Part shown: piece after piece, positions 1-7,730 of the stretch | How the letters are laid out: every line of letters starts with the position of its first letter | How positions within the stretch are numbered: the first letter of the stretch is position 1 | Source of the DNA: Neorhizobium vignae | Lineage (GTDB): Bacteria; Pseudomonadota; Alphaproteobacteria; Rhizobiales; Rhizobiaceae | NCBI RefSeq assembly: GCF_000732195.1 | Contig: NZ_JNNU01000022.1 | Location: 1-37,133, forward strand | Direction: 5' to 3' | Length of the DNA stretch: 37,133 nucleotides | Program-made: the position numbers and the translations under genes | Notes under the pieces: model-generated | What the model saw: only the letters and a program-made list of their open reading frames with translations | What the model was told of the DNA's origin: nothing | Databases searched by the model: none

Positions 1-1
1 C

Positions 2-364
2 ACAGGCACAGCGGTATTCACGGGTTCAGGTAACGAGCTCGACAACCTAATCGTCGGCGGCGCGGGCTCCAACACGCTAACGGGTGGCGCAGGCAACGAT
101 ACTCTCACTGGTGGAGCGGCCGCGGACTTCTTCGTGTATCTGCCAGACTGGGGCCACGATACGATCACAAATTTCGTGACAACCGGCACGGCGCACGACA
201 CGATCAAAATCGATCACAGCGTCTTTGCCGATTGGGCGTCGCTTCTCGCCGCATCCAACCAATCTGGCGGCGATACGCTCATTACGGCCGATGCGGACAA
301 TACCATCACGCTGCAGAACGTGCTGTTATCAAGCCTTCAGTCAGGGGATTTCCAGTTTACATGA
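2..364 (+). CDS. RTX/hemolysin-type calcium-binding protein, C-terminal fragment
   Basis: This is the last ~120 residues of a protein that begins before the window. The open frame runs from base 2 to the TGA at 362-364. It contains glycine/aspartate nonapeptide-like repeats (NLIVGGAGSNTLTGGAGNDTLTGGAAADFF), the calcium-binding beta-roll signature of RTX proteins. A short non-repetitive tail rich in D, T and hydrophobics follows (HDTITNF, DTIKIDH, DTLITADADNTITLQNV), as is usual after RTX blocks and in type I secretion signals. Family knowledge says such proteins are exported by a TolC-dependent type I system and fold in extracellular calcium. The enzymatic or adhesive part lies outside the window, so the specific function cannot be stated. 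No secretion genes are visible here. Confidence 0.85.
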   Translation, partial: TGTAVFTGSGNELDNLIVGGAGSNTLTGGAGNDTLTGGAAADFFVYLPDWGHDTITNFVTTGTAHDTIKIDHSVFADWASLLAASNQSGGDTLITADADNTITLQNVLLSSLQSGDFQFT

Positions 365-851
365 TCTTCGCCCGGACTTCCCCGCGGGAATCCTGTCGGG
401 GAGGAGTAGCGCGAAGTTCTATTGTCCGAAAGCGTGCCTTGACCAGCGTCCCCGGATGAGCGACGGCGCCCCATGGCTCCACCCTGGTCCATTTCGAGCA
501 CCGGTGCGAGGACGCTCGTCGGAAGGAATGGGGAGGGTTGGGCTTCGAGCTCGACAAGTTGAAGGCGTACTGGTTCTGCATCGAGCGTCAGCCGGAGATC
601 TAAGGCGGCATGCAGATCCGGCGGGACACCGAAATCCTTGCGGGTGGAGGATACCTAGCCTGAGATCGCAATCAGGCGCGTATCGAGCCCCGCGAAAGTG
701 AGGTGCTTGTCGTTTGTCGCCAATTCTTGACTCTTGACGGCGTCTTGTCAGTTTCCAGGACGAGCCAGCCCGCGCATGATGCTCGCCGAAGGGGACATGC
801 ACCTTGATCTGATAGCACTGGCGATCAGACGCCGGAACAGGAGACTTTGCA
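365..851. other. Gene-poor spacer after the RTX gene
   Basis: About 490 bases with several overlapping frames in both directions but no convincing intact gene. The open frames have biased composition (Arg/Pro/Ser-rich) typical of antisense or random frames in GC-rich DNA. The only protein-like stretch is the fragment at 460-603, annotated separately. A CCCCGC...GTCGGGG partial inverted repeat just after the RTX stop (about 378-399) could be a weak terminator, but it lacks a clear T-run. I see no tRNA, transposase or inverted-repeat ends. Confidence 0.5.
460..603 (+). pseudogene. Possible remnant of a small Cys/Trp-rich conserved protein
   Basis: Reading from just after an in-frame TGA (457-459) to the TAA at 601-603 gives 47 residues with a protein-like pattern: FEHRCEDARRKEWGGLGFEL, followed by WFCIERQPE. 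The arrangement C...W-G-x-x-G-F...W-F-C-x-x-x-x-P resembles short zinc-ribbon-like hypothetical proteins that I associate with rhizobia. Here the second Cys of the first pair appears to be replaced (DARRKEW). There is no in-frame ATG or credible start after the stop, and the upstream frame does not look like the same protein. I read it as a decayed fragment, with low certainty. Confidence 0.25.
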
Positions 852-1100
852 GTGATTAAGAAAGAGATCACCACTGATCAATTAATGGATGCCGTGGTCC
901 ACATGAACCTAGCGCATTGTGCGGCGATAATGACCTTGGTGAAAACCCTCGAGCAATCGGGAATGATGACCGCCAATAGCTATGGGAATAATCTACGGCT
1001 GGCCTCCGCAGCAATGGCCAACAATGGCCAAGTCGGAGCAGCGGGGCTTCTCGATGACCTCGCCGATCTGATGGGCCGGGAAGAGAAGACACACCAATAA
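852..1100 (+). CDS. Small hypothetical protein (82 aa)
   Basis: The frame starts with GTG at 852, preceded by a CAGGAG ribosome site about eight bases upstream, and ends at TAA 1098-1100. The product looks like a real soluble helical protein. It has a charged N-terminus (MIKKEITTDQLMDAVVHMN), an alanine/leucine-rich middle (LAHCAAIMTLVKTLEQSGMM) and an acidic end (LLDDLADLMGREEKTHQ). There is no signal peptide or membrane segment. I do not recognise a family. It lies isolated between degenerate stretches, so it may be an accessory gene or a passenger of a lost mobile element. The antisense frame over the same bases has poorer composition and is not preferred. Confidence 0.45.
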   Translation: MIKKEITTDQLMDAVVHMNLAHCAAIMTLVKTLEQSGMMTANSYGNNLRLASAAMANNGQVGAAGLLDDLADLMGREEKTHQ

Positions 1101-1114
1101 ACAACCTTCCCTTT

Positions 1115-1142
1115 ACCGCAGCTACCCCTTCACCGCAGCTAC
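1115..1142 (+). repeat. Short direct repeat (11 bp, two copies)
   Basis: ACCGCAGCTAC occurs at 1115-1125 and again at 1132-1142, so the copies start 17 bases apart, just after the stop of the 82-aa ORF. This is a minor local duplication with no evident function. Confidence 0.4.
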
Positions 1143-1263
1143 GGGCCGCGAATGAGGTCAACCCCGGGGTCTTTTCGATCTTGCCCATGGGAGCCGCTCT
1201 CGCGCGGATCCACGTCATCGCCACGTGATGCGGCCGGCACCGTACTGATCTCGCGAAACCGTC

Positions 1264-1464
1264 TTGATTGAAGGGGAGAATATACCGAATGACGAAAAAG
1301 AGTTTCTTGATCAGTTCAAAGGTTCCTCCGAGTTCACAAACGCCTGGCGAACCTTTTCCGGTAAGTATCGGATCGGCGACATCATAACCGGCATAAGTTA
1401 CGGACTGTTGCCGGCATGGTTGACGGCGCTTCTTTCCCGACCTCGGGCGGCGGCGAGCTGCTGA
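1264..1464 (+). CDS. Small hypothetical protein or gene fragment (66 aa)
   Basis: The frame begins with TTG at 1264 and ends at TGA 1462-1464. Its first ~50 residues look protein-like (DEKEFLDQFKGSSEFTNAW, then GKYRIGDIITGISYGLLPAW), while the last residues (LLSRPRAAASC) look like run-on out of a truncated gene. A GGGGAG ribosome-like site at 1273-1278 sits upstream of an ATG at 1289, but that ATG is in another frame giving only 32 residues. Start and reality are therefore both uncertain. No family is recognised. It could be the 5' remnant of a broken gene in this decayed zone. Confidence 0.3.
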   Translation: MIEGENIPNDEKEFLDQFKGSSEFTNAWRTFSGKYRIGDIITGISYGLLPAWLTALLSRPRAAASC

Positions 1465-2011
1465 ACAAGTCGTCCATGCAGCATCCCGCCATGCAATGAA
1501 GGCAGCACCTCGCGGCTCGGTGCCGCGGAGTGGTCAACAACCGTCGATCGGCCGCTGTATCTCCGCTCCTGCGTGAGGGTTGCGGTCACTGAATGCCAAC
1601 TATTGGAGGGCTGGGGCATCTTCGTGGAAGGACAAAGAACCCTACCGGCCGAGGTTGACCTGGGCCAAGTTCAAGGCGTTGCCGAAACGCCGGAAATCCC
1701 CGAGAGTTTCAGAAGCTCCCTCAGGATTCACGACCTATCTCAGCTTCGGGAGACTTGTAAGCATTCTTGCTGCCTCCGGGCCAGGCCTGCAGAGGATTTC
1801 TCGCGGAAGCGCAAATCCGCCAAGCTCCGCTACCACGAGGTCTTTCCGCTCTGTGTAGGCCTTCGGTGTGCGTCAGCGCAAGGTGCTGGCGGGCATGAGG
1901 CGGTCCGGCGGCGAGGGCGACGACGAGCCGAAATAGGGTGGCAGGCGGCAGGCTCGGGACACCGGCGAATGACGGCCCCGATAGCGGTCGGGTCCAGGCG
2001 GGATCAGCCGG
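1465..2011. other. Gene-poor, probably degenerate spacer
   Basis: About 550 bases between the small ORF and the convergent PLP-enzyme gene. Open frames such as the one from 1573 exist on the plus strand, but their residue composition drifts into Arg/Gly-rich nonsense and they run into the antisense of the next gene. I see no terminator with a T-run, no transposase motif and no RNA gene. It is best described as decayed accessory DNA. Confidence 0.45.
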
Positions 2012-3298
2012 TCATGACGCCTTGTCGAGTGCGATCGTCAGGTCGGCGATCAGGTCGTCGGGGTGTTCTATGCCGATCGACAGCCGGATGGTCGAATCGA
2101 GCACGCCGATCCTCTGGCGCACCTCGGCCGGCACGCCGGAATGGGTCATGGTCGCCGGGTGGCTGGCAAGCGATTCCGTGCCCCCGAGGCTCACCGCCAG
2201 CTTGAAGATCTGCAGCGCGTTCAAAAACCGGAACGAGGCCGGCTGGCCGCCCCTGATGTCGAAGGAGAAGGTCGAGCCGCCGCCGGTGCATTGCGCCGCA
2301 AACACCTTTCCGACCGGTGATGCCGGGTCGTGATAGGGCAGGTAATGGATGTTCTCGACATTCGGATGCCCGCGCAGGAAGTCGGCGACGGCCAGCGCAT
2401 TGGTATTGGCCTTTTCCATGCGGATCGACAGCGTCTCCAGGCTGCGGCCGAGCATCCAGCAGGAATGCGGGTCGAGCTGCGTGCCGATCGCCCCCCGCAG
2501 CGCCTTCACCTGTTTCATCACCGCCTTGGAGCCGAGCGCCGCACCCGCGATCAGGTCCGAATGGCCGCCGACATATTTGGTCAGCGAATAAAGCGAGATA
2601 TCCGCCCCGTGCTCGATCGGCCGCTGGAAGACCGGCCCGAGCAGCGTGTTGTCGCAGGCGATCACCGGCCGGTGCCCCTGTTTTTCGCCGATCGCCTCGG
2701 CGACCCGGCGGATCATTGCCACGTCCACCAGGCTGTTGGTCGGGTTGGCCGGCGTCTCGATCAGGATCACCGAAACCCGGCCCCTGGCCATCGCCTCCCC
2801 GGCCGCCACTGTCACCAGCTCCTCGTCGACCCCGTCCGCAAAGCCGACCGCCGCAACGCCCATGTTGAGAAAGGTTTTCGAAAGCAGCGTTTCGGTGCCT
2901 CCGTAAAGCGGCTGCGAGTGCAGCACGCAGTCGCCCGGCCTGACGAACGCCATCAGCGTCGTGGCGATCGCCGACATGCCGGAGGAAAACAGCACGCAGC
3001 TCTCCGCCTGCTCGTAGACCGCCAGCCGGTCCTCGACGATCTCGCTGTTGGGATGGTTGAAGCGCGAATAGACCAGCCCCGCCCCCGTCCCCGCCGGCGG
3101 CTCCTTGCGGCCGGAGACGAAATCGAAGAAGTCGCGGCCTTCCTCGGCGGACTTGAACACGAAGGTGGAGGTGAGGAAGACCGGCGGCTTCACGGCGCCT
3201 TCGGAAAGCTCCGGATCGTAGCCGTAGTTCAGCATCTGCGTTTCGGGATGGAGCTTGTGATTGCCGATATGGGTCTTGGAAGGATGCGGGGCGGTCAT
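2012..3298 (-). CDS. Cys/Met-metabolism PLP enzyme (cystathionine gamma-synthase family)
   Basis: A 428-residue member of the trans-sulfuration PLP family (fold type I), which carries out gamma- or beta-elimination/replacement on cystathionine, homocysteine or methionine precursors in the cytoplasm. Diagnostic motifs are the substrate-loop YSRFNHPNSEIVE (about residue 75-90), FSSGMSAIATTL (PLP phosphate binding), YGGTETLL, ETPANPTN, the aspartate in ACDNTLLGPVFQRP, and the Schiff-base lysine in SLYSLTKYVGGHSD (about 240). The C-terminal SLGGTESLASHPATMTHSGV block is typical. The start ATG at 3298 has an AGGAGAC site seven bases upstream. Length is slightly above the usual ~390-400 because of an N-terminal extension. 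Whether it is a synthase, gamma-lyase or O-acetylhomoserine sulfhydrylase cannot be decided from sequence. No SAM riboswitch pattern was found upstream, and the gene appears to be a single unit. Confidence 0.85.
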   Translation of the reverse strand: MTAPHPSKTHIGNHKLHPETQMLNYGYDPELSEGAVKPPVFLTSTFVFKSAEEGRDFFDFVSGRKEPPAGTGAGLVYSRFNHPNSEIVEDRLAVYEQAESCVLFSSGMSAIATTLMAFVRPGDCVLHSQPLYGGTETLLSKTFLNMGVAAVGFADGVDEELVTVAAGEAMARGRVSVILIETPANPTNSLVDVAMIRRVAEAIGEKQGHRPVIACDNTLLGPVFQRPIEHGADISLYSLTKYVGGHSDLIAGAALGSKAVMKQVKALRGAIGTQLDPHSCWMLGRSLETLSIRMEKANTNALAVADFLRGHPNVENIHYLPYHDPASPVGKVFAAQCTGGGSTFSFDIRGGQPASFRFLNALQIFKLAVSLGGTESLASHPATMTHSGVPAEVRQRIGVLDSTIRLSIGIEHPDDLIADLTIALDKAS

Positions 3299-3394
3299 GG
3301 TCGGTCTCCTGGTCTGAAAAAAGCGGATGCCATGACCGGAGATAATATCGGAAATGCCCCCGCCAAGGGGCGCTACCTGCGAAAGCCGGATTGT

Positions 3395-3967
3395 TCAGCG
3401 CGCCGCGGGCACAGCCGAATGTGCGGCGGGTACTGCCGGCTCTCCCCAGGCCGAGACCGGCTGGCCGCCCCTGGTCGTCACGCGCATGTCGTAGAGAGCA
3501 AGCGAGGCTTCAACCTGGCGCATGTCGGAGCAGCGGTTGATGATGCCGCCGATATACTGCACGCAGTCGCTGACATTGCCCTGCACCGAGCCGGTCGCCC
3601 AATCCTTGACGATACCGTCGGCGCCGACCAGGAAATAGGAAAGCCGGTTGTTCTGCGACACGGTCGAACGGCCGACCAGACCACCGAAGCTCGAGCCGGA
3701 CTCGGTGCGCGCCGCGGGCGCGATATGCCGGTAGATGGTCATCCCGTTTTTCAGCTGCGTCGCACCGATCATCGGCCCGAACGTCGCGTCGGAGCCGGAA
3801 AGCCTCGCCAGGGTCGACTGGTTGACATTGGCTACCTCCGCATAGGGACGGCCCATCGCATAACTGGTGAAGGACCGGTTGGCGGCATTTTCCGCCTTTT
3901 CCGCCACCTGCGAGCAGCCCGCAAGAGCCAAGCCGACTGCCATCGAAAAAACTGCCAGAAAACGCAT
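3395..3967 (-). CDS. Small putative lipoprotein (190 aa)
   Basis: The chosen start (ATG at 3967, preceded by GGGGGC) gives a clean lipoprotein signal: MRFLAVFSMAVGLALAGCSQ, with lipobox LAGC and the lipidated Cys near residue 17. The ORF extends further upstream, but that part has no signal and poor composition. The mature protein has a short helical AEKAENAANRS segment and then a mixed alpha/beta domain (RPYAEVANVNQSTLARLSG, NGMTIYRHIAPAARTE, RLSYFLVGADGIVKDWATG, CVQYIGGIINRCSDM). It resembles small rhizobial envelope lipoproteins with an SmpA/BamE-like fold (ADGIVKD and tail), but I cannot assign a family with confidence. The Ala/Pro-rich C-terminus is probably disordered. It is likely anchored in the inner leaflet of the outer membrane or the periplasmic face of the inner membrane. 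Confidence 0.7.
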   Translation of the reverse strand: MRFLAVFSMAVGLALAGCSQVAEKAENAANRSFTSYAMGRPYAEVANVNQSTLARLSGSDATFGPMIGATQLKNGMTIYRHIAPAARTESGSSFGGLVGRSTVSQNNRLSYFLVGADGIVKDWATGSVQGNVSDCVQYIGGIINRCSDMRQVEASLALYDMRVTTRGGQPVSAWGEPAVPAAHSAVPAAR

Positions 3968-4253
3968 GATTGCCCCCTGTCTACAACGTCCCATGCCACA
4001 GACCTGGCCGGTCTTCGGTCGCTCGGTGGATGTGCCGGGCGCCCCCGCGACCCGGTCGTTCGTCACTATCAGATTTTGCATGTTTTGAAAGCGCCGCCTC
4101 CGGCACTTGCCTGCCGTTCCAAACGGAAACTCCGGCTTTCGGCGGGCAAGTGTCCGGAGTATGTCGTTGACCCACGCACTTGCCCAAGGCTATCACTGCT
4201 TGCGTCAATAAGGGAGGATGCCCGCGAGTATTTCGGGGCGTCATGATCAAAGA

Positions 4254-5654
4254 ATGCCACGCCTTTCCGCCTCCACCGCACTTGCCCCCCATGTCGCCGT
4301 GCCCGGTTTTGACCGGGCTCTCCTGAAGCCCGGCATTCTGCATATCGGCCTCGGCGCGTTCCACCGCGCCCATCAGGCGGTCTATACGGATGCCGCGCTG
4401 GCAGCGGAGTTCGGTGATTGGGGAATTGTCGGCGTTAGCTTACGCTCGGTCGACATCGTCCATGATCTTGCGGCGCAGGATGGGCTTTATTCCGTGGTTG
4501 CGCGCGGCGCTGCGGGCGACAGCGCCCACGTCGTCGGCTCGATCACAAAAGGTCTGTCGGGCACCGAGAACCAGGCGGAAATCCTGGCGCTGCTGGCCGA
4601 TCCGACAATCCGGATCGTCACCATCACCGTCACCGAAAAGGCCTATGGCATCGATCCGGTATCCGGCGGGATCGACCGCAACCATCCGTCCGTCAAGGCG
4701 GATCTTGCCAATCCGACATCGCCAACCGGTGTGATCGGTTATCTGGTCGAAGGCTTTTCGCGCCGCCATGCCGCCGGCTTGGCGCCTTTTACCGTGCTGT
4801 GCTGCGACAACCTGCCGACCAACGGGCGCATCGTGCGGCGGCTGGTGATCGAACTGGCGGGTGCCCGCGATCCGGCGCTTGCCAACTGGATCGCCGGCCA
4901 CGGCGCCTTTCCGTCCAGCATGGTCGACCGGATCGTGCCGGCCGCCACCGACGAGACGCGGGAGCTTGCCGAGACGCTGATCGGCGCCGAAGACAGGCTG
5001 GCGCTCGGCACGGAGCCCTTCATGCAGTGGGTGATCGAGGACCATTTCCTCGCCGGCCGGCCCAGATGGGAAGCCGGCGGCGCGCTCTTCGTCGATGATG
5101 TCGAGCCCTATGAGAAGATGAAGCTGCGGCTGCTCAACGGTTCCCATTCGCTGGTCGCCTATCTCGGCCAGTTGAAGGACCTCCCGTTCGTCCGCGACGT
5201 CATGGCCGTGCCGGAATACCGGGCCCTGGTGCGCCGCCACATGGCGGAGGCGGTGAAGACGCTCGATCCGGTGCCGGGTATCGATCTCGGCGGTTATATG
5301 GACCAACTGATCGAGCGCTTCGAGAACCCGACGATCGCCCACAAGACGCAGCAGATCGCCATGGACGGCACCCAGAAACTGCCGCAGCGCATCTTTGCAG
5401 GTGCCGTGGAAGCCTTGGCGAAGGGTGGAGATGCGTCATCTGGGGCTTACGTTGTGGCTCTCTGGATCGCCTATGCCCGCAAGACTGCGGAGATCAACGA
5501 TCCGCGCGCGACGGAGCTCAAGGCCGCCGCCGCCAGGATGACGGCGGACGATCCGTCAGCGCCCTTCTTCGCAATTCCGGGCCTGTTCCCCCAGGCTCTC
5601 ACGGAGAATAGCGCATGGCGTGCGCGGGTGAATGCGGAACTTGAAAAACTCTAG
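4254..5654 (+). CDS. Mannitol dehydrogenase family polyol/aldonate oxidoreductase
   Basis: A long-chain polyol dehydrogenase (family of mannitol 2-dehydrogenase, D-arabinitol dehydrogenase and fructuronate reductase UxuB), catalysing NAD(P)-dependent interconversion of a ketose or ketouronate and its polyol or aldonate. Visible features are the N-terminal Rossmann motif HIGLGAFHRAHQAVYTD, TVTEKAYGID, CCDNLPTNG, the signature FPSSMVDRIVPAATDET, and the catalytic-lysine block YEKMKLRLLNGSHSLVAYLG. Length (~466) fits the family. The frame opens at an ATG at 4218, but there GGGAGG abuts the start codon, so ATG 4254 (MPRLSAST) is preferred with modest certainty. It converges on the fuconate-dehydratase gene and shares CTAG at 5651-5654, where both genes terminate. 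Its substrate (mannitol, fructuronate or another fucose-related polyol) is not determinable. The neighbourhood suggests sugar catabolism. Confidence 0.85.
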   Translation: MPRLSASTALAPHVAVPGFDRALLKPGILHIGLGAFHRAHQAVYTDAALAAEFGDWGIVGVSLRSVDIVHDLAAQDGLYSVVARGAAGDSAHVVGSITKGLSGTENQAEILALLADPTIRIVTITVTEKAYGIDPVSGGIDRNHPSVKADLANPTSPTGVIGYLVEGFSRRHAAGLAPFTVLCCDNLPTNGRIVRRLVIELAGARDPALANWIAGHGAFPSSMVDRIVPAATDETRELAETLIGAEDRLALGTEPFMQWVIEDHFLAGRPRWEAGGALFVDDVEPYEKMKLRLLNGSHSLVAYLGQLKDLPFVRDVMAVPEYRALVRRHMAEAVKTLDPVPGIDLGGYMDQLIERFENPTIAHKTQQIAMDGTQKLPQRIFAGAVEALAKGGDASSGAYVVALWIAYARKTAEINDPRATELKAAAARMTADDPSAPFFAIPGLFPQALTENSAWRARVNAELEKL

Positions 5655-6928
5655 CCGCGAAAAGTGTAGTCGGCGATCGATTGCGGTTTCATCTCGATCG
5701 AGAAGCCGGGTCGCGCCGGCGGCATATAGGCCGCGTTCTCGATCATGCAAGGCTCGAGGAAATGCTCATGCAGATGATCGACATATTCGATCACCCGGCC
5801 TTCCTTGGTGCCGGATACGGCAATGTAATCGATCATCGACAGATGCTGCACATATTCGCAGAGGCCAACGCCGCCGGCATGCGGCCAGACGGGAAGGCCG
5901 TATTTGGCCGCGACCAGCAGCACCGCCAGCACCTCGTTCAGACCGCCCATGCGGCATGAATCGATCTGCACGATGTCGATCGCGCCCTCGGCGATGAACT
6001 GCTTGAACATGATGCGGTTCTGGCACATCTCGCCGGTCGCGACCTTCACCGGGTGGATGCCATTGCGGATCTTGCGGTGCCCGGCAATGTCGTCCGGGCT
6101 GGTCGGCTCCTCGATGAAAAAGGGCTTTGCAAAGGCGAGCTTGTTGACCCAGTCGATCGCCTGGCCGACTTCCCAGACCTGGTTGGCATCGATCATCAGG
6201 AAGCGGTCGGGGCCGATCACCTCGCGGGCAATGGTGAGGCGCCTGATATCGTCTTCGAGATCGCGGCCGACCTTCATTTTCACATGGTTGAAGCCTGCGT
6301 CTACCGCCTCCTTGCAGAGCCGGCGCAGCTTGTCCTCGGGATAACCGAGCCAGCCGGCCGACGTCGTGTAGCAGGCATAACCCTCGCGCTTCAGCACCTC
6401 GACGCGTTCCGCCTTGCCAGCCTCGGCCCGTTTCAGGATCGCCAACGCATCCTCGCGCGACAGCACGTCGGTCAGGTAACGATAGTCGACGATGTCGGCG
6501 ATCTCTTCCGCCGACATGTCGGAAACCAGCTGCCACACCGCCTTGCCCTTCTGCTTGGCGAGCAGATCCCAGAAGGCGTTGACGATCGCGCCGGTAGCGA
6601 GGTGGATGGCGCCCTTGTCGGGACCGATCCAGCGCAACTGGCTGTCGCTGGTCAGATGCCGCCAGAATTTTCCGGGCGCTGTGGCGAAGGTTTCGAGTTC
6701 CTGTCCGACCACCAGATGCCGCATCGCCTTGATCGCCATGCAGCAGATGTCGTTGCCCCGCCCGATCGTGAAGGTCAGGCCGTGGCCGGCAAGATCTCCG
6801 CTATCGGTATCGAGGATGACATAGGCCGCCGAATAATCCGGGTCCGGGTTCATCGCGTCGGAGCCGTCGAGGCTCTGCGATGTGGGAAAACGAAGATCGA
6901 AGACGCGGAGATCGGTGATGCGGGTCAT
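5651..6928 (-). CDS. fucD: L-fuconate dehydratase (enolase superfamily)
   Basis: A 425-residue enolase-superfamily acid-sugar dehydratase of the FucD type, converting L-fuconate to 2-keto-3-deoxy-L-fuconate with Mg2+. Catalytic and metal residues can be seen: the KxK motif in HVKMKVGRDL, the metal aspartate in MIDANQVWEVG, the glutamates in FFIEEPTSPDD and ATGEMCQNRIM, and the general-base histidine in WPHAGGVGLCEYVQH. The N-terminal capping domain starts at MTRITDLRVFDLRFPTS and includes DPDYSAAYVILDT, typical of FucD rather than of generic mandelate racemases. It is the last gene of the minus-strand run, 17 bases after the short-chain dehydrogenase, with a GAGAG ribosome site. The neighbouring lactonase, dehydrogenases and mutarotase support the L-fucose assignment. 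Related 6-deoxy or pentose acids (L-galactonate, D-arabinonate) are plausible additional substrates. Confidence 0.88.
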   Translation of the reverse strand: MTRITDLRVFDLRFPTSQSLDGSDAMNPDPDYSAAYVILDTDSGDLAGHGLTFTIGRGNDICCMAIKAMRHLVVGQELETFATAPGKFWRHLTSDSQLRWIGPDKGAIHLATGAIVNAFWDLLAKQKGKAVWQLVSDMSAEEIADIVDYRYLTDVLSREDALAILKRAEAGKAERVEVLKREGYACYTTSAGWLGYPEDKLRRLCKEAVDAGFNHVKMKVGRDLEDDIRRLTIAREVIGPDRFLMIDANQVWEVGQAIDWVNKLAFAKPFFIEEPTSPDDIAGHRKIRNGIHPVKVATGEMCQNRIMFKQFIAEGAIDIVQIDSCRMGGLNEVLAVLLVAAKYGLPVWPHAGGVGLCEYVQHLSMIDYIAVSGTKEGRVIEYVDHLHEHFLEPCMIENAAYMPPARPGFSIEMKPQSIADYTFRG

Positions 6929-6945
6929 GGTTCTCTCGTATTGCC

Positions 6946-7680
6946 TCAGATGGTCCAGCCGCCGTCGATGGCGTAAGCCTGGCCTGACGTATAAGTGGCG
7001 CCGGCGAGGTAGAGGGCGAGCTCGGCGATTTCTTCCGGGGTGCCGAGCCGGCCCATCGGCTGGCGGGCGATGAAGGCGGCGCGGGCCTCGTCGTAATTGC
7101 CCTGGGCCCGCATGCGGTCTTGCAGCGAAGGGCTTTCGACTGTGCCGGGGCAGATGGCGTTGCAGCGGATGCCGTCGGTCACATAGTCGGCGGCGACGGA
7201 TTTTGTAAGCCCGATCACCGCCGCCTTGGTGACACCATAAGCGAAGCGGTTCGGCACGCCCTTGATGCTGGAGGCGACCGAGGACATGTTGATGATCGCG
7301 CCGTCCTTCTGTGCAAGCATGCCGGGCAGCACCGCCCGAATGGTGCGGATCATCGCCCTGACATTGAGGTCGAGGGCGAAGTCGAAATCGCTGTCCTTCA
7401 TCTCGAGGATCGATCCCCCATGGACGAAGCCGGCGCAGTTGAAGAGGATGTCGACCGTGCCGATGTTCTCGACACAGGCGACGATGGCGGCGTTATCGAG
7501 CACGTCGAGCCTTGCGGTTGTCAGGTTGTCGAGTTTCGGCAACGCAGCCAGCAAGCCTTCGTTGATATCGGTCGCATGGACAGTCGCGCCGGCTTCTGCA
7601 AAGGCGAGCGCCGCCGCCCGGCCGATACCCTGGCCTGCGGCCGTCACCAACGCGGTTTTCCCATCAAGTCTGATCGTCAT
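6946..7680 (-). CDS. SDR dehydrogenase, probable 2-keto-3-deoxy-L-fuconate dehydrogenase
   Basis: A 244-residue classical short-chain dehydrogenase. The cofactor motif is TAAGQGIGRAAALAF, with the Asp of ATDINE after beta-2 predicting NAD preference. The catalytic set is seen in NMSSVASSIKGVPNRFAYGVTKAA (Ser, Tyr, Lys). The sequence is strikingly like human BDH2/DHRS6 (LNVRxM, PGMLAQKDGAIINMSSVASS, KAAVIGLTKSVAADYV, GIRCNAICPGTVESPSLQ). Its bacterial relatives include the Xanthomonas enzyme that oxidises 2-keto-3-deoxy-L-fuconate at C4. In this locus it would act directly after the FucD dehydratase to give 2,4-diketo-3-deoxy-L-fuconate. The start ATG at 7680 has GAGG about seven bases upstream. 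It lies in the middle of the run, 50 bases below the mutarotase. Confidence 0.85.
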   Translation of the reverse strand: MTIRLDGKTALVTAAGQGIGRAAALAFAEAGATVHATDINEGLLAALPKLDNLTTARLDVLDNAAIVACVENIGTVDILFNCAGFVHGGSILEMKDSDFDFALDLNVRAMIRTIRAVLPGMLAQKDGAIINMSSVASSIKGVPNRFAYGVTKAAVIGLTKSVAADYVTDGIRCNAICPGTVESPSLQDRMRAQGNYDEARAAFIARQPMGRLGTPEEIAELALYLAGATYTSGQAYAIDGGWTI

Positions 7681-7730
7681 GTCTTGTCCTCAAATTCTCT
7701 GGCCGGCCGTCAGTCTGATTGAAGAAATCC

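Noticed and set aside
833..860. GGAAC at 836-840 as an EcfG promoter for the 82-residue ORF
   Set aside because: No GTT-type -10 occurs at 16-17 bases, and the site overlaps the ribosome-binding region.
3299..3394. SAM-II-type riboswitch upstream of the Cys/Met PLP enzyme
   Set aside because: Such a riboswitch is common upstream of Met genes in alphaproteobacteria, so I looked for it. The GCCCC/GGGGC stem here lacks the conserved SAM-II loop and pseudoknot sequences and is better explained as the end of the upstream lipoprotein transcript.
2330..4246. A 638-residue plus-strand frame opposite the PLP enzyme and lipoprotein genes
   Set aside because: It is an Arg/His/Gly-rich shadow frame without motifs; the opposite strand has clear families.
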